Assembly: GCF_003818135.1 (NCBI RefSeq)
Contig: NZ_RPOH01000008.1
Location: 1 to 45,954, forward strand
Direction: 5' to 3'
Length of the DNA stretch: 45,954 bases
Source: Buttiauxella warmboldiae
Lineage (GTDB): Bacteria; Pseudomonadota; Gammaproteobacteria; Enterobacterales; Enterobacteriaceae
Shown: positions 45,870-45,954 of the stretch, one piece after another
Layout of the letters: each line of letters opens with the position of its first letter
How positions within the stretch are numbered: the first letter of the stretch is position 1
The notes under the pieces: generated by a model
The model's input: the letters and a program-made list of their open reading frames with translations, nothing else
Databases searched by the model: none
What the model was told of the DNA's origin: nothing
Made by a program: the position numbers and the translations under genes

Positions 45870-45909
45870 GCTGACAAAGAAGGAAAAAGCGTGGTTTTTC
45901 CTTCTTTGT
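45870..45909. repeat. 15-bp hairpin repeat after lnt, partly shared with the window start
   Basis: ACAAAGAAGGAAAAA (45874-45888) and TTTTTCCTTCTTTGT (45895-45909) are perfect arms around GCGTGG. Its left part, from 45870, recurs in inverse orientation at 1-20 with a single-base difference. It may act as terminator for lnt. Confidence 0.7.
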
Positions 45910-45920
45910 GATGATCGGCC

Positions 45921-45942
45921 GAAAATCAATAAATTGATTTTC
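45921..45942. repeat. 22-bp AT-rich palindrome near the window end
   Basis: GAAAATCAAT and ATTGATTTTC flank two bases. It may be an operator or promoter element of the next gene, or a further terminator arm; nothing more can be seen before the window ends. Confidence 0.45.
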
Positions 45943-45954
45943 CTTGTTTTTTAT

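Noticed and set aside
1-45954. Matching ends as evidence of a circular molecule or assembly overlap
   Set aside because: The two copies are inverted, not direct, and differ by one base; gene content is chromosomal.

Overview
The window is chromosomal DNA of a member of the Enterobacteriaceae related to, but distinct from, Escherichia coli. Nearly every gene has a recognisable E. coli counterpart of almost the same length, and several blocks keep E. coli order: the men operon with elaB-elaA, and the run kdp - pgm - seqA - ybfF - ybfE - fldA - fur - chiPQ - glnS - nagE/nagBACD - asnB - tRNAs - ubiF - miaB - ybeZYX - lnt. The species cannot be named from this sequence alone.

Layout. (1) 1-1901: yfaY and yfaZ, minus strand. 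(2) About 2100-3660: a small accessory insert, with the 5' part of a group II intron-like RNA, a two-gene module whose second gene is a YafO-family toxin and whose first gene (190 aa) I do not recognise, and a TGAAC tandem repeat at its right border. (3) 3661-3943: the last ~79 codons of a TctA-type transporter gene and a REP-like palindrome. (4) 3944-10957: menF-D-H-B-C-E, a compact menaquinone operon with stop/start overlaps. (5) 11081-12187: elaB, elaA and ybfA. E. coli synteny breaks between elaA (51 min) and ybfA (15 min). (6) 12399-20296: KdpE site, kdpFABC potassium pump and kdpDE two-component system. (7) 20349-25357: pgm, seqA, ybfF, ybfE, fldA, fur. (8) 25456-35966: the amino-sugar regulon (chiPQ, nagE, nagBACD) around glnS, with several NagC-type operators and a CRP site. 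(9) 36244-38773: asnB and a six-tRNA operon (Met, Leu, Gln, Gln, Met, Gln). (10) 38835-45826: ubiF, miaB, ybeZ-ybeY-ybeX-lnt.

How the genes work together. The core genes serve respiration (menaquinone and ubiquinone), K+ homeostasis, iron and redox control, replication control (SeqA), uptake of chitin-derived sugars, tRNA supply, charging and modification, ribosome maturation (YbeY) and lipoprotein maturation (Lnt). NagC, encoded here, probably coordinates nagE, nagBACD and chiPQ through operators visible in the window.

The most unusual part is the accessory insert at 2.1-3.7 kb. A YafO-like toxin normally has a small YafN-type antitoxin; here the upstream partner is a 190-residue protein of unknown family. 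The toxin frame appears to start at TTG, and its Shine-Dalgarno sequence overlaps the stop codon of the partner.

Statements about E. coli come from memory of those genes and proteins. No database search was run.
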